DNA from: Listeria monocytogenes
GTDB lineage: Bacteria; Bacillota; Bacilli; Lactobacillales; Listeriaceae
Reading direction: 5' to 3'
Length of the DNA: 64,000 nucleotides
Assembly (NCBI RefSeq): GCF_013282665.1
Contig: NZ_CP054041.1
Span: forward strand, 1,594,001-1,658,000
The notes under the pieces were generated by a model. The model was not told where the DNA came from. It searched no databases and saw only the letters and a program-made list of their open reading frames with translations. Shown piece by piece: positions 18,101 to 25,081 of the stretch. Made by a program: the position numbers and the translations under genes. The stretch's first letter is position 1, and every line of letters starts with the position of its first letter.

Positions 18101-18773
18101 ATATGCGTATGATGCTTGGGGAAATGTGCTGAAAAACACTACCTCTTCAGAAGAAGCCAAAGCGAATCCTTATGGTTATGCAGGATACACGTATGACAAG
18201 GAAATTGAACAATATTACTTGATGGCGCGTTATTACGAACCAGAGCAAGGCGTGTTTACTGCTTACGATCCAGACCCAGGCGATGAAGATGATCCGCAGA
18301 CGATGAATGGGTATAATTATGCGAATAATAATCCGGTGATGATGTTTGATCCTGATGGTAATATGCCTTGGTGGGCTGCGGCAACTATAGGTGGTGCAAT
18401 AGGAGGAGCAGCTAAGTATTATATAACAAATAAAATTCGAGGTAAGAAATCAACATGGAAAGGTGCAGGTAAAGCGGCTTTTAGAGGTGGTAGAGATGCA
18501 TTGTATTGGACCACAGGTGCTAGGGTTTTTGGTCTTGCTGGTAAAGTAGGAACAATAGCTAAAGTATTCAAAAAGGGAACTAAAAATAGATCATTTAAAA
18601 AACAGGTAATTAAAAATATCAAGACAATAAAATATACAGTAAAAAGTAACTATAAATCCCTAAGAAAGAATTATAAGAAGCACTTGAGCACTAATTTAAA
18701 TTTAAAATCAGGTAAGAGTTATAGGAAAATGGCAAAACGATATTACAATAAAATTAGAAGGAAAATGAGCTAA
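12177..18773 (+). CDS. Secreted RHS/YD-repeat polymorphic toxin (WapA-like)
   Basis: This is a 2198-residue cell-surface or secreted toxin carrier. A signal peptide covers residues 1-32. About residues 290-465 form a DNRLRE/carbohydrate-binding-like domain (YPVYIDPS, then W-rich beta motifs). Two fibronectin-like domains follow (about 470-735). The RHS shell begins near GGEVNATNGNFLF (about 745) and includes many YD repeats; a carbohydrate-binding-like insert spans about 1130-1470. The RHS-associated core ends at NNNPVMMFDPDGN. Beyond it lies a 136-residue tip (2063-2198) with a glycine-rich hydrophobic stretch and an extremely Lys/Arg-rich end, the expected variable toxin; no nuclease motif is recognisable. 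The tip DNA is visibly more AT-rich, with AGA, AGG and ATA codons absent from the shell, a sign of exchange. AAAAAGGGAGAG precedes the ATG. Immunity gene candidates follow. Confidence 0.92.
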   Translation: MKKHAKAKKILVSLIAIMLFLSLIPGYAPMAEEKSTGVAEPEKKAGEQAPTEVKDERTENEVVFDNHDGSFTKQIFADPINMEVDGEMKRIDANVEKEADSDMIVPKQTPLELGFLDKMEEGAYQKLTKAGAEVTFRLKGARTGENEQAVTDQPATYKENEVTYENVFPKTDLRHLTFPQSVKEDIVLHEPNQVDTYVYQIETKLDLELAENGDVLFKNKSGETMYTLPKPVMTDSNVGAETGEAALSENVSFEVKQLTKTVYELQLKVDTAWLNDAAREYPVYIDPSVRLDEVYNANINSAKPTETNIGSKLWDSGQNAYTLKLGKWDNSTGNNAAFLKMDTSTLNKATVSKATLKVYNIWHMSPTVKNDLWYYEANANWSPWQVTWNTVPPVTRLGSVNVGRGEWANLDVTKTVQAWASGVRPNNGFRLGTNIDQNYWKKLVASENNKNYPYLEVNYTYAQPEKPTVKTNSNGVGTGTGYIDLSWKAVPGATSYNIVISNGYNYEYINTKSTATTWSTKGKKIFPTNDEIANGEFEFHHDGKGTEFALDPRAQYENAFQAGSTFGLRNLTRYLFRVQAVFPGGESPNSDLVFAYMPIEKPQPPAAKAYSNLAHKETGYVELNWEKSPMADGYKVLVFNGKAYEEYDVGAETKWTTQNKGIWPTKEEIAEGKFALHHDGKGDELAKDPSPVYTNSGGNYKERTNYWFRIIAYQKAGNNATSIQSEPATPSIPEVVNKQLGMVDYWTSVPVRGGEVNATNGNFLFHETDFNLEGRGPSINVDRTFNSQDDATGIFGKGWTSTLEEKLIEEENGNIVWMESDKKVHRFTKKGDKYVAPPGIYSEITKNADGYLKIEEDKSETRFLADGRLKSEKDTKGNELTYEYTDGKLTSMRDASGRTVTLAYEGDLVKELVGPENRKISYTYNDKQELISSSTARGKIYRYGYTDGLLTSIYDPKHTEEKPYETTFAYEEEKLTEITDPVGKKTILSYDKEGQQTTLTNEKKKKTIYSYNDAGNPKKEIVDADGLKLTTTYTYESNNLVKEVNPKGQEETYSYDADGNITQATDAYGTESYTYNGNNDVTSATDTEGRKTTVTYDGADAVSETLATESQVSSVTQYDAYGNPIRGSGELSSAGNLLQNSGFEKGAGVSNWALIQSDAKGSMTFDSTQSAPGTLGGSGSVKLTSEANSTVKGYSSVTQRVDVEPETTYTFSAWIKTSGMTNADAILIGRLQDANAKDITDAGVWQSNRATSIKKNGGWVKRQLTFKTSKNTRQVLLYLDNEQPAPHKGKGTIWYDNVQFEKGSVASSYNPVVNSSFENHNGTLPTGWARSGNTALTQAKVVDNEGYSGDSAVYFERKATSEAYTHIAQDVPVNQKEAKALTISALSKSEDAKSNGSVATMSNDYSVWGTINYQDGTTSSVQGQFPLGTNDWNRSAVVIKPTKPIKSVKVYTMFRNGLTGKAWFDDVRVIEGEVLTKNEYDASGNYVTASYDEEGRKISFTYDVYGNKTSETDEKGNKKTLTYDADNALIDTKLANGTSVAYKYDDNGNTTEKNVTASGKTQKNIYEYDVDNKITAFTDALNRTIKYEYDAAGNETKAIMPNGRVTESTYDSADRVDGIKWNDKLAFKFQYDPNGNQTKVTDEINSIVTDKTYDDANRITKVAERGGDVSYTYKDKPTKDNKGKTDKVGEVAINHGDYTAKTSYTYNDLDRNTRVNDGSKNAYFEFDEFGNINVYTAGNGTAANYTYDSTQKVTNAAISSASGTQILDENYTYDAASNRTSIDNKQDGKTTYEYDAVNQLTKETLPDGTVKAYTYDGFGNRTQVAISGSETKTIAASYNDGNQLVSWNGEALTYDANGNRTSDGKYTYTWDTGDRLSSITKKGESEPFTSYTYDDDNRRLSKTVDGVTTNYHYDGDSIDVLYETDGDGKVVRQYVYSDDNVRLAMKMNGKTLYYHYNAHGDVIALTDEAGKIVAEYAYDAWGNVLKNTTSSEEAKANPYGYAGYTYDKEIEQYYLMARYYEPEQGVFTAYDPDPGDEDDPQTMNGYNYANNNPVMMFDPDGNMPWWAAATIGGAIGGAAKYYITNKIRGKKSTWKGAGKAAFRGGRDALYWTTGARVFGLAGKVGTIAKVFKKGTKNRSFKKQVIKNIKTIKYTVKSNYKSLRKNYKKHLSTNLNLKSGKSYRKMAKRYYNKIRRKMS

Positions 18774-18779
18774 TAACAT

Positions 18780-18808
18780 AAAGCAGGAAAATAGTTATTT
18801 CCTGCTTT
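18780..18808 (+). terminator. Hairpin between toxin and first immunity candidate
   Basis: An 11-bp perfect stem (18780-18790 with 18798-18808) with a 7-nt loop follows the toxin stop. There is only a weak T-run, so it may attenuate rather than fully stop transcription into the immunity genes. Confidence 0.55.
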
Positions 18809-18835
18809 ATATCTATAAGTTAGGAGGGGGATAAG

Positions 18836-19105
18836 GTGAATAAAAAAAATAAATCTTGGAAATATTTTAAGTTAAGTTTATGCTTTTTGCTAGTCGTAAC
18901 GTTAATTGTATATTATTTATGGGAGTTGCCAGGGGCTCAATCTATTATAGAGGTTAGTGTAGGTTTCATCTTGCTTGCAAATATTTTTATGTTATTTGAT
19001 TTAATTGAAAAAATGAATACAAATAACAAAATTCAAGGTTATCTTCAAACTGTTTGTATTAGTATGTTTGTAATAATAATTATAAGTTCATTTTTTTTAT
19101 ATTAA
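18836..19105 (+). CDS. Small membrane protein, candidate immunity to the RHS tip
   Basis: This 89-residue protein has a basic N-terminus and three predicted membrane segments, ending SSFFLY. The GTG start is preceded by TTAGGAGGGGG, a very strong ribosome site. It is the first gene after the RHS toxin, the usual place of the cognate immunity gene. A membrane immunity protein would fit a toxin that acts at the membrane, and the tip does have a glycine-rich hydrophobic stretch. It resembles in size, topology and ending the 95-residue protein at 26147-26434. No named family was recognised. Confidence 0.7.
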   Translation: MNKKNKSWKYFKLSLCFLLVVTLIVYYLWELPGAQSIIEVSVGFILLANIFMLFDLIEKMNTNNKIQGYLQTVCISMFVIIIISSFFLY

Positions 19106-19125
19106 AGTTTAAGGAGAAATTAAAT

Positions 19126-19305
19126 ATGCCTGATGTATTAATCTTTCTGTTAATAACAAATGTAATAATTTTAATCTATTTCCAAGCGTTTTCAGATAAT
19201 ACCCCTAAAAAATACAGAAATACATATATAATAACCGTTTTTTTTATTGTTTTTATGATTTTTGGATTATATGAGTACTATGCTATTAAGGGATTGTTTA
19301 ATTAG
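19126..19305 (+). CDS. Tiny membrane protein, second member of the immunity pair
   Basis: This is a 59-residue protein with two predicted membrane helices separated by a short charged loop (DNTPKKYR). AAGGAG lies 8 nt before the ATG, and it starts 20 nt after the preceding gene. It was below the length normally listed. The same two-gene layout recurs at 21682/21865 and 26147/26450. The function is unknown; a two-component membrane immunity is an inference. Confidence 0.65.
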   Translation: MPDVLIFLLITNVIILIYFQAFSDNTPKKYRNTYIITVFFIVFMIFGLYEYYAIKGLFN

Positions 19306-19410
19306 TAATTTATTGATAACTTTTTGATAAAGATTTAATACAAGTTATAACAACTAAGAAAAATGAAAAAATAAAAATAGGTCGCATAATTTTAAAAATT
19401 GAAGCCTAGA

Positions 19411-19554
19411 AAAGATATAGAAATAGAGGATGGAATAATGATAGAGTTTCCACCAGTTTTAGACACCACAGCAATAGAAATAATTTCAAATGAACTACTA
19501 AAACATAACGAAGGAGAAACCCATTGGATGCGAAACAATTACTCCAAACATTAA
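19411..19554 (+). pseudogene. Start-less reading-frame fragment, probable toxin-tip tail
   Basis: An open frame without a good start runs into the following gene and stops 31 nt inside it. It encodes an acidic stretch including GIMIEFPPVLDTTAIEII. An ATG at 19438 with a GAGGA upstream could also give a 38-residue peptide. A shorter fragment of the same kind, ending at 19409, precedes it. I interpret both as the ends of displaced RHS toxin tips left next to their immunity genes. Confidence 0.4.
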
Positions 19555-20213
19555 AAAATACTCCAAATGAAACTCAAATGCTAAAAATTATACCCAAACT
19601 AGGCAAATACGCAAAAGGAAAAACAGTTGAAAATGCGCTAGTCAGTCTATCAGAATCAAGTTCTGAAAAAATTCGAGCTGCTGCGATAGACGCTTTACTA
19701 ACTAACTCTCATAATCGCATCAAGAAATTAGTAATGGCTCATATGACTGATACAAATGAGGTTAAAACAAAGTGTTTCGAGTATATGGGTTATCACAGGA
19801 TGAAGCAAGCAGAGCTTATTCTTTTAGCACATTTAAATGACGCTGATCGTTGGGTTCGGTATTTTGCAATTTTAAATCTTGGTGATTTGGGGGCTTATGA
19901 CGTAATAGAGGATATAGAAAAACATTTAGAAAATGAAACCAGTGACGTTGTGAAATCTGGATGTTACTCCACCTTGGTTTTATTAAGTGACACAGAAGCA
20001 GAAAAGGATTGTTATGAACAAAAGCTAATCCAATTACTAAATTCATCCGATGAAGTGGCACGATATGTAACGATTAATAATTTAGCAGATCTAAAAAACC
20101 ATCTCAAAAGAGAGCAAATAATTAATGCTTTTTATGCTCGCCTAGAAATTGAATCAGATGAAGAAAATATAACTACACTAAAAAACGCAATTCGGTCATT
20201 GAAATATTGGTGA
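19524..20213 (+). CDS. HEAT-repeat protein, candidate immunity protein
   Basis: This is a 229-residue soluble alpha-helical protein. Several HEAT-like repeats are visible (for example EKIRAAAIDALL, DRWVRYFAILNLGDLG, DEVARYVTINNLADL), each ending in a hydrophobic-charged helix pair. The start is TTG at 19524, with AAGGAGAAA 10 nt upstream. HEAT-repeat proteins are common among immunity genes of polymorphic toxins, and this one lies in the RHS immunity array. Its toxin is no longer present. The repeat assignment is by eye. Confidence 0.75.
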   Translation: MDAKQLLQTLKNTPNETQMLKIIPKLGKYAKGKTVENALVSLSESSSEKIRAAAIDALLTNSHNRIKKLVMAHMTDTNEVKTKCFEYMGYHRMKQAELILLAHLNDADRWVRYFAILNLGDLGAYDVIEDIEKHLENETSDVVKSGCYSTLVLLSDTEAEKDCYEQKLIQLLNSSDEVARYVTINNLADLKNHLKREQIINAFYARLEIESDEENITTLKNAIRSLKYW

Positions 20214-20238
20214 GAATTAATTTGATAACACGAAATAG

Positions 20239-20346
20239 GATGACGTTCTTGGCTTTAAAGATGGAAAAGTACTAAATGAAAAACAACTAGATAATTTTCG
20301 GGAAATCCTGACTCAAGAAAAGGGGATAATTAATTGGAAAAAATGA
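20239..20346 (+). pseudogene. Start-less reading-frame fragment, probable toxin-tip tail
   Basis: A 35-codon frame with no start encodes DDVLGFKDGK and LDNFREILTQEKG and stops 13 nt inside the next gene. Its composition (mixed charged residues, Gly and Trp) is protein-like. The overlap of its stop with the next gene's start is what a toxin tail and its immunity gene would leave. Confidence 0.4.
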
Positions 20347-20921
20347 CACTGAAAAAGAAGACCTATGCTAATTTTAATAACGAATTTGCTAAGGTATTTA
20401 ATTCAGATAATTACCTACCTGAAAATATTTTTAATACTAAGTTCCATAATTTTTTCGTTTATGATATGGATTATTTTTACGAAGAAACAGGTTGGGAATG
20501 GATTTTACAAATTTCATCTAATAACAAAGTGAAAAACTTGTTCTTTACCAGCGCAACTGAAAAAAATTCAGACTATACTATAGCCGAGATTCCTACTTCG
20601 CTTAATCCTAAACAGATTTTAGAGCAAATGGATATTTTAGAAAACGATTCTGAGGATAGAAAGAACACCTTCTTTTTAACCTTCAATGAAGCTTGTTTGT
20701 TTTCTAATGTAAGTAACTGGGGACTATATTTTGTTAATGAATTTAATTTCGTTATTTTAGCTTTGGAGGAAGATTTTCCCAAACAAGATGTATTTTTCCA
20801 TTTAGAAAGTATGACGAAAGAGGAATTTACCAAACATTTTCAAGAATGGTCCGTTTGGCTTGAAAAAGATAATTTGAATTTTTTAACAGAATTTAATAAA
20901 GTGTTTTTTACTAAAAGTTAA
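20334..20921 (+). CDS. Hypothetical protein, candidate immunity protein
   Basis: This is a 195-residue soluble protein rich in Phe, Trp and acidic residues (for example NTKFHNFFVYDMDYFYEETG, then WEWILQISS). This is the composition of several SUKH-like or barnase-inhibitor-like immunity families, but I do not recognise a named one. The start is a TTG at 20334 with AAAGGGG upstream; an ATG at 20343 is an alternative. It overlaps the toxin-tail fragment before it. Confidence 0.65.
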   Translation: MEKMTLKKKTYANFNNEFAKVFNSDNYLPENIFNTKFHNFFVYDMDYFYEETGWEWILQISSNNKVKNLFFTSATEKNSDYTIAEIPTSLNPKQILEQMDILENDSEDRKNTFFLTFNEACLFSNVSNWGLYFVNEFNFVILALEEDFPKQDVFFHLESMTKEEFTKHFQEWSVWLEKDNLNFLTEFNKVFFTKS

Positions 20922-20952
20922 TTGATTATGAAATCCTAAGGAGGAACCAAAA

Positions 20953-21507
20953 ATGTCCACAAAATTCATGTACGAAAGATTACTAAAATGCCAAGAAGCA
21001 AATAAACTAGTAGCCATCTACGCGTCACGCGAAGACGAATATTTCGAGGCGGGCTACATTGAAGCAGTTACAGCGAGTGATGTTATGTTCCGTTCGCGAC
21101 GTTCGGACGGTTACGAAGAGGGACATGTTGTTCTTCCGTTAGAATTAGTGTACCGAATAGAAATTGACACGGCACATTTAAAAACAGCCGAACTACTCGC
21201 AAAACATCTTAATCAACCAATCAGCTCAGGATTATTTGAGAAAGCACCAAACAAAAAGCATTCTCTTTTCGAAATTGCCGCTGATTATGTATACCAAAGT
21301 AAAGAGATAATCTTTATTGACATCATAGGCGATGAGACTCCAGCAATTGGAATGATCGCTGAAAACGAATATGAAGGATTAGAAATTACTTTAGTGGATG
21401 ACGAAGGTCGATTAGATGGAACTTGTTGGATAAAAAAAGAAGATATTCTAGCCCTGCGTTTCGGCGGCAGTGTAGAACAAGATTTGATGAACAAACTAAA
21501 AAAATAA
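20953..21507 (+). CDS. Hypothetical protein, head of a small paralogous family
   Basis: This 184-residue acidic soluble protein has a core reading EDEYFEAGYIEAVTASDVMF and a later conserved DLVDDEGRLDG-like segment (residues 140-160). It is related to the 171-residue protein at 8544-9059, and a broken copy lies at 23683-23985. AAGGAGG precedes the ATG at good spacing. GC content and codon use are closer to the core genome than those of its AT-rich neighbours, which suggests a resident gene. The role is unknown; location in the array suggests immunity. Confidence 0.7.
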   Translation: MSTKFMYERLLKCQEANKLVAIYASREDEYFEAGYIEAVTASDVMFRSRRSDGYEEGHVVLPLELVYRIEIDTAHLKTAELLAKHLNQPISSGLFEKAPNKKHSLFEIAADYVYQSKEIIFIDIIGDETPAIGMIAENEYEGLEITLVDDEGRLDGTCWIKKEDILALRFGGSVEQDLMNKLKK

Positions 21508-21512
21508 ACTAA

Positions 21513-21548
21513 GAATAAGCCCTCCACTTTTACAGGGAGGGCTTATTC
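21513..21548 (+). terminator. Terminator-like hairpin
   Basis: A 13-bp perfect stem (21513-21525 with 21536-21548) with a 10-nt loop follows the 184-residue protein gene. No strong T-run follows. Confidence 0.6.
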
Positions 21549-21681
21549 TAAAAGTAAGAGATGTAAATAATACATATCAAAAGAATAATCTCTGCGTGAG
21601 CATAAGCAAGATAGTAAGAATACAATCCTAGAGAATATAAAAAAGAAAAAGGAAAGAAGATAACCAAATTAGGAGATTGAA

Positions 21682-21846
21682 ATGGATTCAATTTTGAAAT
21701 TAATAATGGATTTGGAATTCATCGGCATAATTATAATGTGTATAGTTATTATAGATTTTAAGAAAGACAACTTCTTTTCTAGGTGTATGCAAGTATTAAT
21801 ATTGTTAACTTTATTTGTGGTTACGGGAATAACTATCTACTTTTAA
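21682..21846 (+). CDS. Tiny membrane protein, first of an immunity-like pair
   Basis: This is a 54-residue protein with two predicted membrane helices separated by a charged loop (DFKKDNFFSR). TTAGGAG lies 8 nt before the ATG. A start-less coding fragment ending at 21663 precedes it. The next tiny gene follows after 18 nt. It is one of three such pairs in the array. Confidence 0.6.
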   Translation: MDSILKLIMDLEFIGIIIMCIVIIDFKKDNFFSRCMQVLILLTLFVVTGITIYF

Positions 21847-21864
21847 GACGGATCGGGGGATAAT

Positions 21865-22035
21865 ATGTTACTTGTGATAATAATATATTTTGTTTTTCTA
21901 CTTATATTAATTATTGGCTATGAAACGAGACGTAAGAAAAACAATAAAACCATCCTTAACAATATAGCTATCATTATTTTCCTGCTAGCCATTATAAATT
22001 ATTGTATAATGCTAGTCCCTCGGTTGGGCATTTAG
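21865..22035 (+). CDS. Tiny membrane protein, second of an immunity-like pair
   Basis: This is a 56-residue protein with two membrane helices flanking the basic loop ETRRKKNNK. GGGGG lies 9 nt before the ATG. Its size and topology match the second members at 19126 and 26450. The overlapping open frame at 22002 has no ribosome site and is not called. Confidence 0.55.
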   Translation: MLLVIIIYFVFLLILIIGYETRRKKNNKTILNNIAIIIFLLAIINYCIMLVPRLGI

Positions 22036-22267
22036 GAAATGAAAGTCACTATAGAAGTAAAGAACAAATTATTTTTATACTTAGCTTTAAACTTAAAGAA
22101 AAAGCTTTTAAAGTACAGTTTGTTATAACATTGATAACGGTGTTTGTCTGCTTTCCTACATATGTAATCTTGTTTATTTATAGGTTTTATATTCTTTTCT
22201 AACCCATGCGTGGGAGATTATATAGAAAAAATGGTAGTGCTGTAGTAGAGCGTTTTAGGAGGTTATC

Positions 22268-22621
22268 ATGGTTCAATTTATTATCGATATATCAATAAAT
22301 TTTATTACATTTGCAATTTGTGTCCTTCCGTTTTATCTTTCAGAAAAAACTAAAGGTATCTGGGAGAAAATAGGTGGAAGCATATTTTTTGCAGGGATTA
22401 TGATAGTTGGAACAGGTATTTTTATAAGCGGCGGTAATACTCTGCAATCATATGTTTATGTCATTTTGGTAGTGCAGATAATTATTTTGTGTATCGAGCT
22501 TATATTAGTGTTATGGAGTAAAAGTAAAGGAAAGTCTACAATTTTATCTATCCAATCAGCAATATTTTCTATAGTCGCTTTAGGAGTATACATTTATTAC
22601 GTTGTAGCGAGATTTATTTAG
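22268..22621 (+). CDS. Four-helix membrane protein, paralog 1
   Basis: This is a 117-residue protein with four predicted membrane segments and the conserved signature LSEKTKGI and MIVGTGIFIS. It is highly similar over its whole length to the products of 23227 and 25598 and more distantly to 25202. TTAGGAGG lies just upstream. Tandem near-identical membrane proteins in an RHS immunity array are most simply read as immunity proteins to related membrane-active toxins, but no family name was recognised. Confidence 0.7.
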   Translation: MVQFIIDISINFITFAICVLPFYLSEKTKGIWEKIGGSIFFAGIMIVGTGIFISGGNTLQSYVYVILVVQIIILCIELILVLWSKSKGKSTILSIQSAIFSIVALGVYIYYVVARFI

Positions 22622-22631
22622 TGAGGAATAA

Positions 22632-22676
22632 AAAATTTTAGAAAGCCTATTACAAAATGCAGTGAAAAAACATTGA
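22632..22676 (+). pseudogene. Start-less tail fragment repeated at 24580
   Basis: A short frame encoding ILESLLQNAVKKH and a stop ends 11 nt before the next gene. Nearly the same DNA recurs at 24580-24634, before the paralogous gene at 24635, where the stop is lost. The paired conservation of tail and following gene suggests a toxin-tail and immunity unit. Confidence 0.4.
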
Positions 22677-22687
22677 GGAGTGACAAC

Positions 22688-23128
22688 ATGATATACAGTG
22701 TAGGTATGACTACCATGGATTCGTATGATGAAAAAGAACAAGAGTATTTTAGTATCATGCCCGAAATAAGAACGGTGGTAAATCCACTATTTGATAAATA
22801 TGATATATATGAATATACAGTAGATAGAAAGAAGCGAAGTGATCTAACATTCCCATTAAAGCCTAAGCGTTTTCTAAACATTTTTAAGGCAGAGCCGATG
22901 AGGGAAAACCCTGGAATAATGGAATATAACAAATTTATAATTGTAACTAAAGGACTAGATATAAAGACATTACTTAGCGGGGTGTCAGACCTTAATAGAC
23001 GCGAAAACATTGAATATTTTTTAGTGCAAAATACAATTATGACTTACAAGATTCTAGAAGGCGAAGTAATCAATTTCTATGCAAAAGACTTGGGATTTTT
23101 AATTGAAGAATTAGCGCTTGAAGTCTAA
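22688..23128 (+). CDS. Hypothetical MIYSVG-family protein, paralog 1
   Basis: This 146-residue soluble protein starts MIYSVGMTTMDSYD. It is paralogous to the product of 24635-25081: both share the N-terminus MIYSVG, a DIY segment and a middle YNKFIIV/YDQYFLV strand. The ATG at 22688 is preceded by TTGAGGAGTGA; the frame extends 15 nt further to a TTG but the ATG fits better. No known domain was recognised. It is an immunity candidate by context. Confidence 0.65.
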   Translation: MIYSVGMTTMDSYDEKEQEYFSIMPEIRTVVNPLFDKYDIYEYTVDRKKRSDLTFPLKPKRFLNIFKAEPMRENPGIMEYNKFIIVTKGLDIKTLLSGVSDLNRRENIEYFLVQNTIMTYKILEGEVINFYAKDLGFLIEELALEV

Positions 23129-23129
23129 T

Positions 23130-23234
23130 GTTAATGGTTTTAGTTTATCGGATCTAAAATTAATCTCGATGGACTATGTAAAGGAGAGAAATAACCATTA
23201 TGAATATTATAGTATAGGAGACAATCATGATTGA
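23130..23234 (+). pseudogene. Start-less reading-frame fragment, probable toxin-tip tail
   Basis: A frame encoding FSLSDLKLISMDYVKERN and ending GDNHD stops 8 nt inside the membrane protein gene that follows. There is no start codon with a ribosome site. The overlap of stop and start is typical of a toxin tail next to its immunity gene. Confidence 0.4.
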
Positions 23235-23583
23235 GTTTATTATCCATATATTAATAAATTTTATTACATTTGCAATTTGTGTCATTCCGTTTTATCTTTC
23301 AGAAAAAACTAAAGGTATCTTGGAAAAAATAGGCGCAAGCATATTTTTTGCGGGGCTTATAATAGTTGGAACGGGTATTTATATAAGCAATAGTTATACC
23401 CTGAAATCATATATTTATGTGATTTTGGTAGTGCAAATAGTTATTTTGTGCATCGAGCTTATATTAGTGTTATGGAGTAAACGTAAAGGAAAGTCTACAA
23501 TTTTATCTATCCTATCAGCAACATTAGCTATAGGTGCGTTGGGGGTATATATTTATTACGTCGTAGCGAGCTTTATTTATTGA
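23227..23583 (+). CDS. Four-helix membrane protein, paralog 2
   Basis: This is a 118-residue protein nearly identical in pattern to the product of 22268 (LSEKTKGILEKIGASIFFAG; IIVGTGIYIS). It has four predicted membrane segments. TATAGGAGA lies 6 nt before the ATG. The DNA of the two genes is also closely alike, so the duplication is recent. Confidence 0.7.
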   Translation: MIEFIIHILINFITFAICVIPFYLSEKTKGILEKIGASIFFAGLIIVGTGIYISNSYTLKSYIYVILVVQIVILCIELILVLWSKRKGKSTILSILSATLAIGALGVYIYYVVASFIY

Positions 23584-23682
23584 ATAAGGGCTTATAGGTG
23601 GAATTCTAAAATCAAGTAATTATTATGTCATAGCGGTTAATGAAAAATAAACTTGGATGCAAAATGTTTTTGTGAAATACTG

Positions 23683-23985
23683 CTTCAAAATGCCAAGAAG
23701 CAACTAAATAAGTAGCCACTTGTTCATCACGCAAAGACGATTTTTTTGCTGGTTACATTGAAGCTATTACCACGAACGATATCATGTTTAGCGGAAGGCG
23801 TTCAGATGGTTATGAGGGAGAGGATGTTTTTTCATTAGGAACAGTGTATCGAATAGAAATTGATACAACCTATTTGAACATCATAGAACTGCTCGCCAAA
23901 CATCTCAACTAAGCAAAAAATTTCTATTCGAAATCGTATCAAATTGTATATTCAAAAATGAAGAGCTGGTCGGTATGGACATCAT
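23683..23985 (+). pseudogene. Broken copy of the 20953 gene
   Basis: The DNA matches the 20953 gene closely (for example AAATGCCAAGAAGCAA, and GTGTATCGAATAGAAATTGA exactly) but has in-frame stops, including TAA after the CATCTCAAC segment, and frameshifts. No intact frame remains. It lies between a four-helix gene and the 185-residue protein gene. It shows that the 20953 gene was duplicated with the array and then decayed. Confidence 0.8.
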
Positions 23986-24004
23986 TTGAAAGGAGGTTGG
24001 CCTT

Positions 24005-24562
24005 ATGAGCAAATTAACTAGTGATGAAGTCGAATTTAAAATAAAAAAACTTATCAATTTAGAAAAAAATTTACCGAAACAAATATTTTCTAATCCTTCA
24101 AAATACAACTTTTATTTTGAAGAACCAGAGGCTATTTATATGGATACGAAAGAATTCATCCATATGATTAAACAAATTGTGGAAATTACACAGGATGAGA
24201 AAGCATATATTAGTGAGATTTTGGAAGAAGGTAAATTTTTACAAAAGAGCAAAACTATCTTGAATTTAAAGGAAGTAATAGACTTTACACAGGAAGAGGT
24301 TAGTATAGTAGAAAATTTGGATTTTGAACATATAACGGAGACAACGATATTTTTATATTGCTATATGTATTTGCCTTCTGAGCAGCTCTTTCTTTTCGTT
24401 AATGAATATTCAGACACAGCCCTTTTAGCGATTGATAAAAAACTTGATATCGATATTCCTTGGTATGATGTAGAAACATTTTTGACTGTGGAGAATCTGG
24501 GGATGAAAGATAGGCTATACAGGAAGTTCAGGAAGCGTTTAGGGAAAAGTTATAAAAAATAA
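24005..24562 (+). CDS. Hypothetical protein, candidate immunity protein
   Basis: This 185-residue protein is soluble and acidic, with a basic C-terminus (RKFRKRLGKSYKK). No motif was recognised. AAAGGAGG lies 9 nt before the ATG. The degraded 184-residue paralog ends 20 nt upstream. AT-rich codon use matches the other array genes. Confidence 0.65.
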   Translation: MSKLTSDEVEFKIKKLINLEKNLPKQIFSNPSKYNFYFEEPEAIYMDTKEFIHMIKQIVEITQDEKAYISEILEEGKFLQKSKTILNLKEVIDFTQEEVSIVENLDFEHITETTIFLYCYMYLPSEQLFLFVNEYSDTALLAIDKKLDIDIPWYDVETFLTVENLGMKDRLYRKFRKRLGKSYKK

Positions 24563-24634
24563 TTTATTAATAAGGAATAAAAATTTTAGAAAGTCTATTG
24601 CAAAATGCAGTGAAAAAACGTGCGGAGGGACAAA

Positions 24635-25081
24635 ATGATATACAGTGTAGGTATAACTACTGCGGGTGCATATGATAATCAAGGTAAATATTTAGAAGAA
24701 ATTCATGAAGATATTGAAAAAATAATGAAGCGGCTAATTCTTCAATTTGATATATATCAATTTCATATTTCCCATAATTTTGAGGCAGCTGCTGATAAAT
24801 CAGTCCTTGTGAAGCAAACTAGATTTAAAAAGACATATATTCATTTTTATAAAGAGGATGAAGAACGATTTAAAGAGGGATCTAGCTATGACCAGTATTT
24901 TTTAGTAGAAAAAGATTGCGACATCTCTGAGCAGATAGATAAATTAGAGCTTAGCGAAATACCAAGGATAGAAAATATACGAGCCAAATTGTTATCCGTT
25001 TTCCCATTATTAGTCATTTTATCAGATTCAAGTGAGTTGATGGCGTATTCAATGGAAAAATCGAATTTAGAGCTGATATAG
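24635..25081 (+). CDS. Hypothetical MIYSVG-family protein, paralog 2, possibly frameshifted
   Basis: This 148-residue protein starts MIYSVGITTAGAYD and is paralogous to the product of 22688. The ATG follows GCGGAGGGA. Its C-terminus diverges from the paralog after LMAY; in another frame (25048-25194) the DNA continues as FNGKIEF and resembles the paralog's ending (EGEVINF). A one-base deletion near 25047 could explain this. The intact length is therefore uncertain. Confidence 0.6.
   Translation: MIYSVGITTAGAYDNQGKYLEEIHEDIEKIMKRLILQFDIYQFHISHNFEAAADKSVLVKQTRFKKTYIHFYKEDEERFKEGSSYDQYFLVEKDCDISEQIDKLELSEIPRIENIRAKLLSVFPLLVILSDSSELMAYSMEKSNLELI

Noticed and set aside
22002..22202. A 66-codon plus-strand frame between the tiny membrane genes and the four-helix gene
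   Set aside because: It overlaps the end of the 56-residue gene, has no ribosome site, and its start codon lies within coding DNA of the other frame. Its C-terminal part is hydrophobic but not like the neighbouring families. It could be a decayed membrane gene, so it is not called.
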